Shown here piece by piece: positions 14,775 through 25,700 of a DNA stretch of 31,119 nt (its first letter is position 1; every line of letters starts with the position of its first letter). Origin of the DNA: Bacilli bacterium (GTDB lineage: Bacteria > Bacillota_I > Bacilli_A > RF39 > UBA660); assembly GCA_017411235.1 (NCBI GenBank), contig JAFPMR010000054.1:1-31119 (forward strand). The letters are read 5' to 3'. Under the pieces are notes generated by a model that was not told the DNA's origin, searched no databases, and saw only the letters and a list, made by a program, of their open reading frames with translations. The position numbers and the translations under genes were made by a program.

Positions 14775-17700
14775 ATGAAAAAAATATTACTTTTTTTTAT
14801 ATTATTCTTTAGCATCACTTTCGTTAAAGCTCAAGACTTAGAATTGGTATCTCTAGACCCAGAATATGATAACAAAGAAAACGTTCAAATAGGTGATCCA
14901 GAATATGCTTATGACTTTGATATAACTCTTCTAGGATCAAACCAATATGTTCAATATAAAGCTGTTATTAAAAATACTACTGACCATAAAATAGAAATCA
15001 ATGATATAGAGTCAACAGAATCATATAGTGATAAAATTGAATATTCATATGATGGTATTCAAAAAAACACTGTCTTATATCCAGGTGAACAAAAAACAAT
15101 AAAAATAAATATAGAAACAACAGATGTCGAAAGTGAATCAACTAGAGTACCAATGTATTTAGGTTTGAAATATACTACTCAATCAAGAAAAAACCCTAAT
15201 ACAACAGCTAAAAACATCTTTGTAACGATAGCGATCTGCTCGGTATCACTTTTTGTCGTTTTATATTTTTCTAAAAAATACAATAATAAAGCTTTTATGG
15301 TTCTTTTACTAATACCAGCATTTACAGTTATTAATGCTCTTGCTGAAGAAGAACCAGAATTAGCTATTACTGGAATTATTCAATTTAAAAACATGTACAC
15401 AGTTACTATCGATCCTAACGGAGGAACCTATGATGGAAGTACTGATGTTATTACCAAAAGAATAGCAGAAGGAGAATACTATAACGTTCTTGATGTAACA
15501 AGAGATGAATATAGATTTGAAAAATGGGAAGTAAACCCACAAGGAAAAGAAGTCACAGATGGAAAAATATTAGTAGATCAAAATATCTCTTTAAAAGCTT
15601 TATGGGATGAAGATTACTATGTCTTAACAATTGATACTGATGGTGGTTCATATAAAGGAATTACAGGTTTAATTAAGAATAGTTATCGTTATAATGAAAT
15701 AGTTCCTATTGAAAGAGCAGAAAAGAAAGGTTATAACTTCAATCACTGGTTAGATGATACAAATCATATAGTAACAGATTCTATTGAAATGACTAGAGAT
15801 ATAACTATAACTGCTAAATATGAAGACAAATACTTTAATGTAACCATAAATCCTAATGGTGGTAAATATAATGGTAGTGAAGAAACATACACAACATCAT
15901 TAAAATACAACACTACAATCGATATTTCAGATATAGTTAGAGAAAACTATACCTTCCTAGGATGGAGAAAGAATAATGGTAAAACAATTACTACAGATGA
16001 CATCACTATAACAGAAGATACAAACTTAGTAGCTAGATGGCAAAGTACAGAACAATATACTGTAACTGTTGATCCTAATGGTGGAATCTATAATGGCTTA
16101 GAAACACCACAAACATTTACTGTTTTTGGTGGAACTGAATTTGAAATTCATGAAGCAGAAAGAGAAGGCTACTTATTTGGTCGTTGGAAATTAGACGATG
16201 GAACAATCGTCAGAGATGGCAGATTTGATGTAGAAAGAGATATTACAGTCCAAGCAAATTGGGATGATATAGTATGTCGTATCAATACAACATTCTATCG
16301 CTCAATAATGGAAGCTGAAGGTGCTGCTGTTAATGGTGATACTATCGTCTTATTAAAAGATACAAGAGAAATAGTAACTAATTCTAAGAACGTAACATTA
16401 GATTTAAATCATCATAAAGTAACAGGTTCTTTAACCAATAAACCAAGATCTAATTTAGTAATAATAAATGGTACTATTGAAAACCCAGATGGTGTAGCTG
16501 TAACCAATAATGGTACATTAACAATTGGTATCGATGATTTAAAAGATGATGGAACATCTAATATCATTAGTGATAATGTTGCAATTATCGGTTCAACAAT
16601 CGGCTTACAACAAAATAATAAATTCTATTTCTATGATGGTTATATCGAAGGAGATGTAGCACTAGTAGGTGGCTGTGATGGATCACCATATTATCGTAAT
16701 ACCTTTGATGGTGTTATCGTACACTACTATCCATTCGTAAGTCATAACAATGAAAAAGACTGTCAACACGTAGAACTAGAAGCATCAGATAAAGCTGTAG
16801 CTAAAACTACAGTACATGGTGAAATATTCTACTATAATCTACAAGATAGTTTAGCTACATCAGCTAAAACTGGCTTCACAGTATATGCAGTTCGTGACTT
16901 CGAAGCTGCATATGGATTAACAATTCCTGCAGGTGAACCAGTTCTATTAGATATTAAAGGATTTAATATCAAAGTAGGAGATAACGTAACTAATAATGGA
17001 ACATTTACTATTATAGATAGTGAAAACAACTTAGGTAGACTATCATTACTTGGTGTAGTTAATAACAATGGTAGTTTAACTATTAATGATTCAAAAATAG
17101 CTAAATTAAATAATTCAAATTTAATCAATAACAAAGGAACATTAACTGTATCTAATTCAACATTATCTGGTTTAGAAGGAATAATAATAAATCAAATGGC
17201 TGGAGCTGGTGAAGTATCACTACAACCAGGAACTCAATTAAGATCAAATAATGGTACTGCTATTTCTAATGCTGCAACTATTTCCTTAACAAATGTTGAT
17301 ATAGAAAGTACTTATCGAGCATTAAATAACGAAAACAATGGAACTCTAACAATTAATGGTGGAACTATTAAAGTTAATGGTAATAGAGGTTTATCTGGTA
17401 TTAACAATACTCGTGGTATTATCAACTTATCTAATTTAAATTATGATGTCGTAAATACTGCTAATGCTGAAACATATGGTATCTACATGAATAATAGATC
17501 TGATACTCAAGTAAATGTTGATAACATTACCATGAACGTGACAGGTAAACGTGCAACTTATGCTGTCTATGCTGGTGGCGATTCACCACAATTTAACTTA
17601 AAAGATTCAATAGTAAATGTAACATCTGAAGGAACTTATGATGCTGGATATATTTATCGTGGTAACAATAAAATGGAAAACGGTACTATCACAGTTAAGA

Positions 17701-20700
17701 GTGAAAAACAAGCCTTTGGAACATACTATGGATATAACGATATCATTAGTGGAACTATCGATGTCCAAGGAAGAAGATATTCACAAGTTCTATACAATGG
17801 TACAAATACTGTAAGAAGTGGAACACTAACTGCATCATATATCTTTGATGAAAATGTAAATGATGCTTATGCCTATGGTATCTTTGAAGGAACAAATACT
17901 ATTCTAGGTGGAACCATTACAGCAACTACTTATGGTATCCGTAATGGTAACAATACAATTGGTAATGTAGAAGATGCTGTAAGTATCACATCTCCAGTTA
18001 TCCAAGGAGAACTATATGGTATCTATGGTGGAAACAATAAGTTCTATGATGGTATCTTAAAAGGTAAAACAGCTGCTCACCTAGGTGGAAGTATTACAAC
18101 AACACCAGCTGGTATGTCTTACCAAACAGGTAGAGAAGGAGAATATGAAACATGTTACTTAGCTCCTTCAGCAAAATACCTAGAAGTAAATGGTGTTCAA
18201 TATAATTCTTTATCTGCTGCTTACCAAGCAATAGAAGGTGCAACAGGTACTATTAAAGCTATCGGACCAATAACAACATTATCTTTACTACCTACAATTG
18301 AAGCAGGTAAAGATATAACATTTGATTTAAATGGTCAAACCCTTAACTATTATCAAAAATTAACTAATAAAGGAAAACTAACTATTATCGATTCAAGTGT
18401 TAATAAAACAGGTTCTCTAAACAACTTATCTACAACAGTTAATAACATAACTAATGAAGGAGAACTATATATAAATAGTGCTAAAGTCATGGATGTATAT
18501 GAAGCCATTTATAACGATAAAAACGGAACAGTTTACCTAGATAACGCTACTATAGAATTAACAAGTGAGAATAAAGGAATCTATGGTTTATATAATAACC
18601 AGGGAACAATTAATATCACTGATTCAACGATCGAAGCAAATAGTACAGTTAATAGTGAAGTATATGCAATCTATATGAACAATCGAAATGATGTTAAAGT
18701 AGTATTTACTAATAGTACTATTAATGCAGAAGGTAATAAAAATGTTTATGCTGCCTATTCACCTGGTGATTCACCACAATTTATCTTAAAGAGTGGAACA
18801 ATTAATGTTAAATGTAATGGCAATTCCGATGCCGGATTTATCTATCGTGGAAACAATAGAATCGAAGGCGGAACTATAACAGTAGAAAGTGCTAAACAAA
18901 GTTATGGCTTTGTCTATGGTAATAATGAAATACTAGATGGAACTATTACTATAAAAGGTAAAAACTATGCTCAAGTATTATCAAGTGGTATTAATACTGT
19001 TAGAGGAGGAACCCTAACTGCTATCCATACAGATACATCAAACGAAAACAACTACAGTTATGGTATTAATGAAGGAACAAATACCATTTATGGTGGAACT
19101 ATTACAGGTGGTACTTATGGTATCCGTAATGGTAACAATACTATAGGTGATGATGAAGGAACAATCAGTATCACAACACCTGAAATAAAAGGTGAACAAT
19201 ATGGTTTATATGGTGGAAACAATAAATTCTATGATGGTGTCTTAAAAGGTAGAACTGAAGCTCACCTAGGCGGAAGTATAACAATAACACCAGATGGAAC
19301 AGCATATCATAATGAATTAATAGATGGATATGATACATGTTATTTAATTGAAGCAGGTAACTACTTATTAGTAAATGGAGTAGAGTATAACTCCCTAACA
19401 ACTGCTTACCAGGCTATTACAGAAGAATCTGGAACAATAACAGCAATTGCTTCAATAACAACATCGTCACTTCTTCCTATAATAGAATCAGGAAAAGATA
19501 TAACACTTGATCTAAATGGTCAAACATTAACTTATTATCAAACCTTGATAAATAGAGGAACGTTAAGAATCATAGATTCAAGTGATGATAAATCAGGTTC
19601 ATTAAACAATGTATCTATAACAGTTAATAATATAACTAATGAAGGCGAATTAATAATAACAGAAGCCGCTATTATGGATGCCTATGAAGCTATTTATAAT
19701 AATAAAAATGGTAACGTATCTATTACAGGTGGTACTGTTAAACTAGAAAATAACAGTAGAAATATAACAGGTATCTATAATAATCAAGGAACTATAACTC
19801 TTGATGGTACTAAGATAGAAACAATTGGTACTAGTTCAAATGATACATTTGCTATAGTAAACCAACCTAGAGATACAAATGCTATTGCAGCCAATGAAGT
19901 AGAAATAAATGTAACAGGTATTAGAAATGTCTATGCTGTATATGCAAGTGATGCTACTGCCAAATTCAATATAACAGATAGTGAAGTAAACGTAAGTTGT
20001 ACAGGTAACTCTGATGCAGGATTTATTCGTTATGGAAAAGTAACAGTAGAAAATACAAATGTTAATATCACAAGTAGTAGACAAGCTTATGGAATACTAT
20101 ATGCAAATAGTGAAATTATTAATAGTAACATCTCTGTAGAAGCCAAGAACTATGCACAAGCTATCTATAGTGGAACTAATGCTATAAGAAGTGGAACTAT
20201 AACAGCTAACCATACAGATAGAGGTAATACAAACAACTATAGTTATGGTATCTACGAAGGAACTAATACAATAGAAGGCGGAACTATAAAAGGAAGTACA
20301 TATGGTATCCGTAATGGTAACAATACTATAGGTATCAATGATGGAGAAATAAGTAGTACAGTTCCAGAAATAAGAGGAGAACTATATGGCTTATATGGTG
20401 GTAACACTAACTTCTATGATGGAGTATTCATCGGTAGAACGGATGCTTACTTAGAAGGATCAATCGCTTCTATTGCTCAATCATCAGTAGTAGGTTTCTC
20501 AACACAAACTGAAGAAGGTGCAACAGTTCATTTAGCATATTTAGTACCAGAACATGTTGTAGCAATGATTGATACAGAAGAATACTATAACTTACCAGAT
20601 GCTGTAGAAGCCGCTGAAGAAGACGATACAATTCTAATCGTTGGTGACATCATCGATTACGATGGTGTAACAATCGCTCAAGAAAAAACAATAAATATCG

Positions 20701-21908
20701 ATCTAAATGGTAAAACAATTAAAATGAGATCACCATTTACTAATAATGGTAATCTTCATATCTTCGATAGCTCAGATGAACAAGGAAACATTAATAGTTA
20801 TGGATCAAGTTACTTATTTGTAAATAACGCTAATGCAACTCTTAATATCGAAGACATAAAAGTAAATGCTAGATATGGTATAAATAATGTAGCACAAGCT
20901 AATTTAACAGCTAATGAATTAACAATAATTTCTACTCATACAGCTGTTAATAATACAGGTACTATGGAATTAAATGATGTCAACATCAAAGCAACTGAAT
21001 ATTGTGTCTATGACTATGGTACAGGTGTAGGAACAATCAATGATTCAATCCTAGAATCATCAAAAAATACAGTATATACAAATTCAGGTGCTACAATAAC
21101 AGTTAATAACACTAGATTAAATGGTCCTGTATCAAATAACTCATCAACAGCGACATTAAATGATCTTAATGCTTTCGATAAAATCTATAATAATGGAACA
21201 TTATACTTAAATAGTGTTACATTAGATAAAGATATAACAGATAGTGCTATATCATTATTCCATAATAGAGGAACAGCTACAGTTAAACAAACAACCATTA
21301 GAATAGAAGACTATAACAGAAATACATCAGGAACAACAGCTGCTATTCAAAATGAAGGAACATTATATATTATGGATGAATCAGATATAACTGCTTTAAT
21401 TAACGAAGATGTAACAACAAGTTACCGTACAATAAAAGGAATAAATAATACTAACCAATTATTCTTTGAAAACTCAACTCTAACAGTTAATGGTAATATC
21501 TTCCAAACAGCATATCCAAGCTATGGTATTTATAACGAAAGTGGAACATCAACTGTTAGAACTGGTGATATAAAAGTTACGGGTATCGTTACATATGGTT
21601 TATATATTAATTCTGGAGACATGATATTAGGTGTTCCAGAACCACCAAATTCACCAAATTATGGTGGCGAATTTGCTGACGTATCAACAACTAATCCACA
21701 TGTTCTAAGTGAAGGAACAACTGGTATAGGTGTTAAAAATGCTGGTGGACACTTCAGATACTATGATGGTATTATAATTGGTAGCACAAGTGCTAAACCA
21801 GAAGTAGCATCAGATATCGAATACTTATATGAATCATTCGATTACATTGATGATGAAACTGGCTATGAATATAGCATCCTAGAATGGATGAGAAAAATAG
21901 GGGGCTAA
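14775..21908 (+). CDS. Giant surface protein 1: InlB-type repeats plus five beta-helix modules
   Basis: This 2377-aa exported protein is probably an adhesin or other surface-interaction protein (inference). In order it has:
- a signal peptide (1-19, cleavage after VKA);
- a beta-rich domain (about 20-135);
- NPNTT (140-144), a hydrophobic stretch (149-165), SKKYNNK, and a second hydrophobic stretch (173-190) ending ALA-EE;
- four InlB B-repeats (Flg_new-like, about 208-277, 281-350, 354-423, 427-497), each with a DPNGG/NPNGG-type strand and a GW/KW/HW turn;
- five modules (from ~501, 680, 1134, 1529 and 1928), each opening with a Y-x-S/N-L...DLNG-type header, continuing with NNGTLTI-like beta-helix rungs, and closing with a (F/Y)YDG motif.
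There is no C-terminal LPxTG signal or membrane helix. The gene runs unbroken over 7.1 kb. The ribosome binding site of the next gene is read from the final Gly-Gly codons. Confidence 0.88.
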   Translation: MKKILLFFILFFSITFVKAQDLELVSLDPEYDNKENVQIGDPEYAYDFDITLLGSNQYVQYKAVIKNTTDHKIEINDIESTESYSDKIEYSYDGIQKNTVLYPGEQKTIKINIETTDVESESTRVPMYLGLKYTTQSRKNPNTTAKNIFVTIAICSVSLFVVLYFSKKYNNKAFMVLLLIPAFTVINALAEEEPELAITGIIQFKNMYTVTIDPNGGTYDGSTDVITKRIAEGEYYNVLDVTRDEYRFEKWEVNPQGKEVTDGKILVDQNISLKALWDEDYYVLTIDTDGGSYKGITGLIKNSYRYNEIVPIERAEKKGYNFNHWLDDTNHIVTDSIEMTRDITITAKYEDKYFNVTINPNGGKYNGSEETYTTSLKYNTTIDISDIVRENYTFLGWRKNNGKTITTDDITITEDTNLVARWQSTEQYTVTVDPNGGIYNGLETPQTFTVFGGTEFEIHEAEREGYLFGRWKLDDGTIVRDGRFDVERDITVQANWDDIVCRINTTFYRSIMEAEGAAVNGDTIVLLKDTREIVTNSKNVTLDLNHHKVTGSLTNKPRSNLVIINGTIENPDGVAVTNNGTLTIGIDDLKDDGTSNIISDNVAIIGSTIGLQQNNKFYFYDGYIEGDVALVGGCDGSPYYRNTFDGVIVHYYPFVSHNNEKDCQHVELEASDKAVAKTTVHGEIFYYNLQDSLATSAKTGFTVYAVRDFEAAYGLTIPAGEPVLLDIKGFNIKVGDNVTNNGTFTIIDSENNLGRLSLLGVVNNNGSLTINDSKIAKLNNSNLINNKGTLTVSNSTLSGLEGIIINQMAGAGEVSLQPGTQLRSNNGTAISNAATISLTNVDIESTYRALNNENNGTLTINGGTIKVNGNRGLSGINNTRGIINLSNLNYDVVNTANAETYGIYMNNRSDTQVNVDNITMNVTGKRATYAVYAGGDSPQFNLKDSIVNVTSEGTYDAGYIYRGNNKMENGTITVKSEKQAFGTYYGYNDIISGTIDVQGRRYSQVLYNGTNTVRSGTLTASYIFDENVNDAYAYGIFEGTNTILGGTITATTYGIRNGNNTIGNVEDAVSITSPVIQGELYGIYGGNNKFYDGILKGKTAAHLGGSITTTPAGMSYQTGREGEYETCYLAPSAKYLEVNGVQYNSLSAAYQAIEGATGTIKAIGPITTLSLLPTIEAGKDITFDLNGQTLNYYQKLTNKGKLTIIDSSVNKTGSLNNLSTTVNNITNEGELYINSAKVMDVYEAIYNDKNGTVYLDNATIELTSENKGIYGLYNNQGTINITDSTIEANSTVNSEVYAIYMNNRNDVKVVFTNSTINAEGNKNVYAAYSPGDSPQFILKSGTINVKCNGNSDAGFIYRGNNRIEGGTITVESAKQSYGFVYGNNEILDGTITIKGKNYAQVLSSGINTVRGGTLTAIHTDTSNENNYSYGINEGTNTIYGGTITGGTYGIRNGNNTIGDDEGTISITTPEIKGEQYGLYGGNNKFYDGVLKGRTEAHLGGSITITPDGTAYHNELIDGYDTCYLIEAGNYLLVNGVEYNSLTTAYQAITEESGTITAIASITTSSLLPIIESGKDITLDLNGQTLTYYQTLINRGTLRIIDSSDDKSGSLNNVSITVNNITNEGELIITEAAIMDAYEAIYNNKNGNVSITGGTVKLENNSRNITGIYNNQGTITLDGTKIETIGTSSNDTFAIVNQPRDTNAIAANEVEINVTGIRNVYAVYASDATAKFNITDSEVNVSCTGNSDAGFIRYGKVTVENTNVNITSSRQAYGILYANSEIINSNISVEAKNYAQAIYSGTNAIRSGTITANHTDRGNTNNYSYGIYEGTNTIEGGTIKGSTYGIRNGNNTIGINDGEISSTVPEIRGELYGLYGGNTNFYDGVFIGRTDAYLEGSIASIAQSSVVGFSTQTEEGATVHLAYLVPEHVVAMIDTEEYYNLPDAVEAAEEDDTILIVGDIIDYDGVTIAQEKTINIDLNGKTIKMRSPFTNNGNLHIFDSSDEQGNINSYGSSYLFVNNANATLNIEDIKVNARYGINNVAQANLTANELTIISTHTAVNNTGTMELNDVNIKATEYCVYDYGTGVGTINDSILESSKNTVYTNSGATITVNNTRLNGPVSNNSSTATLNDLNAFDKIYNNGTLYLNSVTLDKDITDSAISLFHNRGTATVKQTTIRIEDYNRNTSGTTAAIQNEGTLYIMDESDITALINEDVTTSYRTIKGINNTNQLFFENSTLTVNGNIFQTAYPSYGIYNESGTSTVRTGDIKVTGIVTYGLYINSGDMILGVPEPPNSPNYGGEFADVSTTNPHVLSEGTTGIGVKNAGGHFRYYDGIIIGSTSAKPEVASDIEYLYESFDYIDDETGYEYSILEWMRKIGG
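17490..20555 (+). repeat. Three ~1185-nt internal repeats in giant gene 1
   Basis: A segment coding for the end of module 2 (core 17490-18173) recurs as module 3 (18174-19358) and module 4 (19359-20555). Landmark strings for YGIRNGNNTIG start at 17931, 19116 and 20301, exactly 1185 nt (395 codons) apart. YNSLxxAYQAI headers at the starts of modules 3 and 4 are 1185 nt apart as well. The copies have diverged in sequence but keep length almost perfectly. Confidence 0.9.
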
Positions 21909-21909
21909 A

Positions 21910-22644
21910 ATGAAAAATAAACATTTATTTATCGTACTAGGAGTATTACTAATAGTATTACTCCTAGTAATATTACTTATTATCAAAACAACTAAATTAT
22001 CCAAAATTGAAAAAATAAAAATAGAAGATACCAGTTCAGATATCATGCTATTTTATGAAGAAATAGATAATAAAGAAGTTAATGATACCGATGGATACAT
22101 CGCATATGCCTTAGAATATTCATATAATGTAAACGATAAAAGTGAATTAACTACTAAAGAAATAAAAGAATTAATAGAATCTAAGTTTAACATCAAGTTA
22201 GAAGAAGACAAAATAAATGATGTAGGTATAACTCCATATTTATTAAAAAAGAATATCAGTCATGATACTTCTGAGAAAAAATACTCTATAGATAAAAGTA
22301 TTCTTACTCAACAAGATATATCAGAAATTCCTATTACTAAATATGAAATTACAAATATAAAGAAAAAAGGTAAAAAATACATCGTAACTTATGATAAATA
22401 TGTAGTTAAAAACCCTTATGAAATAATGAACTATTATAGTGATTTAAATGTTCAATCTGAGGAAGAAGAAACTACATATGATACAAGTGAAATACTTAAC
22501 TATTTAACTTGCAAAGGCAAGATAACATCAGTTAAAAAAATACTAACAAAAGATGACTTAGAAACCCTAGCTAAAAAAGAGAAAAGTATTGAAATAAAAT
22601 ACATTTTAGTAGACGGTAATTTAAAAATCGATAATTCAAAATAA
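21910..22644 (+). CDS. Single-pass membrane partner protein 1
   Basis: I do not recognise a family. The 244-aa product has a short Lys-rich N-terminus, one very hydrophobic helix (about 6-26, nearly all Leu/Val/Ile), and a ~215-residue soluble part that should lie outside the cell. That part is helical and charged. It contains IAYALEYSYN, a KEIKELIxSKFN segment, DVGxTPYLL, a KKKGKKYIVTY hairpin followed by KYVVxNPYE, and DTSxxxNYLTCKGKITSVK with a single Cys. The paralogue at 29793 keeps these blocks. The ATG lies 1 base after the giant gene, with AGGGGGC overlapping its last codons, so synthesis is coupled. A role in display, folding or anchoring of the giant protein is inferred only from pairing. 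Confidence 0.82.
   Translation: MKNKHLFIVLGVLLIVLLLVILLIIKTTKLSKIEKIKIEDTSSDIMLFYEEIDNKEVNDTDGYIAYALEYSYNVNDKSELTTKEIKELIESKFNIKLEEDKINDVGITPYLLKKNISHDTSEKKYSIDKSILTQQDISEIPITKYEITNIKKKGKKYIVTYDKYVVKNPYEIMNYYSDLNVQSEEEETTYDTSEILNYLTCKGKITSVKKILTKDDLETLAKKEKSIEIKYILVDGNLKIDNSK
21936..21968 (+). other. 33-base imperfect palindrome in the coding start of partner gene 1
   Basis: ACTAGGAGTA (21936-21945) pairs with TACTCCTAGT (21959-21968). Inside, TACTA pairs with TAGTA across one T-T mismatch. It encodes Leu/Val/Ile of the membrane helix 26 bases after the ATG. A similar structure occurs in the paralogue. Confidence 0.6.
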
Positions 22645-22647
22645 AAA

Positions 22648-22670
22648 GATGCATTAAGCATCTTTTTTTT
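22648..22670 (+). terminator. Terminator of surface cassette 1
   Basis: GATGC (22648-22652) pairs with GCATC (22658-22662), followed by eight T. It separates the two cassettes, so each should be its own transcript. Confidence 0.85.
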
Positions 22671-22681
22671 ACATAAAAATG

Positions 22682-22711
22682 TTGAGATAAAGTTTACTTT
22701 AATCGTATAAT
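22682..22711 (+). promoter_or_regulatory. Promoter of surface cassette 2 with internal dyad
   Basis: TTGAGA (22682-22687) and TATAAT (22706-22711), 18 bases apart, repeat the cassette 1 promoter. The dyad half-sites TAAAGT and ACTTTA (22688-22701) are kept, while the central two bases change from GC to TT. The ATA run has four units instead of five, and the AGGATAGTGGGTG leader is the same. Confidence 0.75.
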
Positions 22712-22735
22712 AATAATAGGATAGTGGGTGTTTCT

Positions 22736-25700
22736 ATGAAGAAAATATTTTTATTCTTAATACTATTTTTAAGTGGATCAATAGTAAAGGCATCAGGACT
22801 AGAATTAGTTAATATAACTCCTGAATATGATCAAGAACAAAATCTTTTAATTAAAGAACCAGAAAACGGTTATAACTTTAATTTAGCTTTCTTATGGTTT
22901 GATCAAGAAGTAATCTATAAAGCCACTATCAAAAATAGTGAGGATTATAAAATAATAATTGAAGATGTTAATTTAAATAATCCTAATAGTGAAACACTAT
23001 CATTTTCTTACGAAGGATTAGATAACAATTATGTAATAAATCCTGGAGAAGAAAAAGAAGTAACATTAAAACTAAAAACACTATCAAGAATAACAAAATC
23101 AATAAATGAAGAATATAACTTTAAAGTAAAATACCTAGTAGACAGTCCAGAAAGTATAAATCCTAATACTGGAACAGGAAAAATAATTGTAACATTTGCT
23201 ATCTTAGCATTATCATTTTTACTATGTATAATTCTTTATAAAAAATATCACAGTAAAGCCTTTATGGTATTACTTGTAGGAATAAGTACTATTGCAGTTA
23301 CTGTAATAGCCAAAGAAGAAAAAACATTATCTATCACCGGAAATGTTGATTATAAAGCAGCTTATAGTGTAGTAGTTGATCCTAATGGTGGTATTTATGA
23401 TGGTAAAACAACAGAAACTAGTGTTTTATTAGTAGATGGTGAAATCTATTCAGTATTGCCAGTAACTAAAGAAAATCATGACTTCCAAGGTTGGGAGATT
23501 AATCCAAACACTAAAGAAATGAATAATGAAGAAATTACAGTAGATGAAAACATCTCTTTAAAAGCATTATGGGATGAAGAATATTATGTCTTAACAATAG
23601 ATACTGATGGTGGAACATATAAAGGCATCTCTGGAATAATTCATAACAGTTATCGACCTAATGAAGACATTGAATTAGCTAATGCCGAAAAAACTGGCTA
23701 TGAATTTAATCACTGGGAAGACGAAGATGGAAATGTCGTAACATCTCCATTAAGAATAACTAAAGATACTACTATATATGCTAAATATGAAGACAAATAT
23801 CTAAACGTAACAATAAATCCTAATGGTGGTAAATTTAACGGTAGTGAAGAAATATATACTACATCTGTTAAATACAATTCAACAATCGATATTTCTGATA
23901 TTTCTAGAGATGAATATACATTTGTGGGTTGGTTAAAGAATAATAATATTGTTATAGATTCAGACGAGATAACAATAACAGAAGATACAACATTAGAAGC
24001 TAGATGGGAAAGTATTTATAAATACTATATAACAGTAAATCCTAACGGTGGAACATATAAAGGAAATACTGGTGTAGTAGTAGAAACTGTATTTGGAGGT
24101 AACTCTTATACATTAGTAGATCCACAAAGAGAAGGATATGTTTTTGCTCGTTGGGTATATGAAAATGGTGACCCAGTAGAAAATACAACATTTGATGTCT
24201 ACGAAGATATCAGTGTTAAAGCAGAATGGGAAGAAATTATTTGTAAGATAGATAATACATTCTATAGTTCAATAATGAAAGCAGAAGCAGCTGCTAAAAC
24301 TGGTGACACAATTGTATTATTAAAAGACACAAGAGAAACAGTAACTAACTCTAAGAAAGTAACATTAGACTTAAATAATCATAAAGTAACTGGATCATTA
24401 ACCAATACATCTGCTGGTGATATTACTATTATCAATGGTATTATTGAAAATCCAGATGGAATAGCAGTTACAAATGATGGTATCTTAACAATTGGTATCG
24501 ATGACCTAAAAGATGATGGAACATCTAACATTATTAGAGACAATGTTCAAATCATTGGTACAACAGTTGGTTTAAAACAAAATAATATCTTCTATTATTA
24601 TGATGGATTCATTGAAGGAGATATTGCTCTAGAAGGCGGATATGATGGATCACCATATTATCGTAATACATTCGATGATACGATAGTTCATTACTTCCCA
24701 TTTGTAGATCATAATCATGAAAAAGATTGTCAACATGTAGAACTAGAAGCATCAGATAAAGCAGTATCTAAAACATCAGTACATGGAGATATCTATTACT
24801 ATAACCTTCAAGATAATATCAATACATCAGCAAGAACAGGATATGCGATGTACGCTGTAAGAGATTTCAATGCAGAGTACTCATTAAGTATTCCAGAAAA
24901 TGCAAATATAAGTTTTGATATAGTTGGTTATAATGTAAATATTGGAGACACTACAACTAATAATGGAACATTTACAATTAAAGATAGTAGTGACAATATT
25001 GGAAGTCTTAGTGTTACAGGTACTATAACTAATAACAATAAACTTACAATAAAAGATGTTAAAATAACGATTACAACTCCAAATAACTTAATAAATAATA
25101 ATAAAACACTAGATATTAAGAATTCTACATTAATATCACAAGCTGGTTATACAGTTAATTTAGGTACAGAAGGAACTTTATCTATTGATGCCACAACAAC
25201 ATTAAAAGGTAATTCATATACAATTTATAATCCTACTAACTCAAATTTAGTTCTTTCAAAAGGAACAGTAGGTGGAATAAATAACTATGGTACAGTAGAA
25301 TTGAAAGAAAGCATATCAGTTCAAACCGGTGCTTCATATATTTACAATCAATCGTCTGCTAAATTACTAATGAATGGTGGAACAATTAATAGTACAGCTC
25401 AATATGCAATTTATAACAATAATGCAACAGTAGAAATTAAAAATGGAGATATTGTTATAAATTCTAGTGCTAATAAAGCATACGCAATAGAAGGTAAAGG
25501 TACTACGACAATGAACGGTGGTACTATTACTACACAAAACAAAACACAAGGTGCAGTACATCTTGGTTCTGATATGAACTTCATAATGAATAATGGAACA
25601 ATAACAACTGTTAACTCTGGTGTTTATGGTGAAGGCGGATTATTCACTATGAATGGTGGAACTATAAATGCAAATGGTACAGGAGTTCATTACTATAGTT

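Noticed and set aside
19836..20084. Minus-strand open frames inside the giant genes (also near 15360, 16832, 19171, 25367, 27646, 28369, 28996)
   Set aside because: They lie entirely within the long plus-strand genes, have low-complexity translations that mirror the NNGTLTI-type repeats, and lack ribosome binding sites.
21780..21905. C-terminal sortase signal or membrane anchor at the end of giant protein 1
   Set aside because: The C-terminus is polar and acidic (ending EWMRKIGG) with no hydrophobic stretch. The same holds for protein 2, so anchoring must come from the N-terminal hairpin or from partners.
22724..22735. GTG start for giant protein 2
   Set aside because: This GTG is part of the GTGGGTG ribosome binding region shared with cassette 1. 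The ATG at 22736 aligns with the MKKI start of protein 1.
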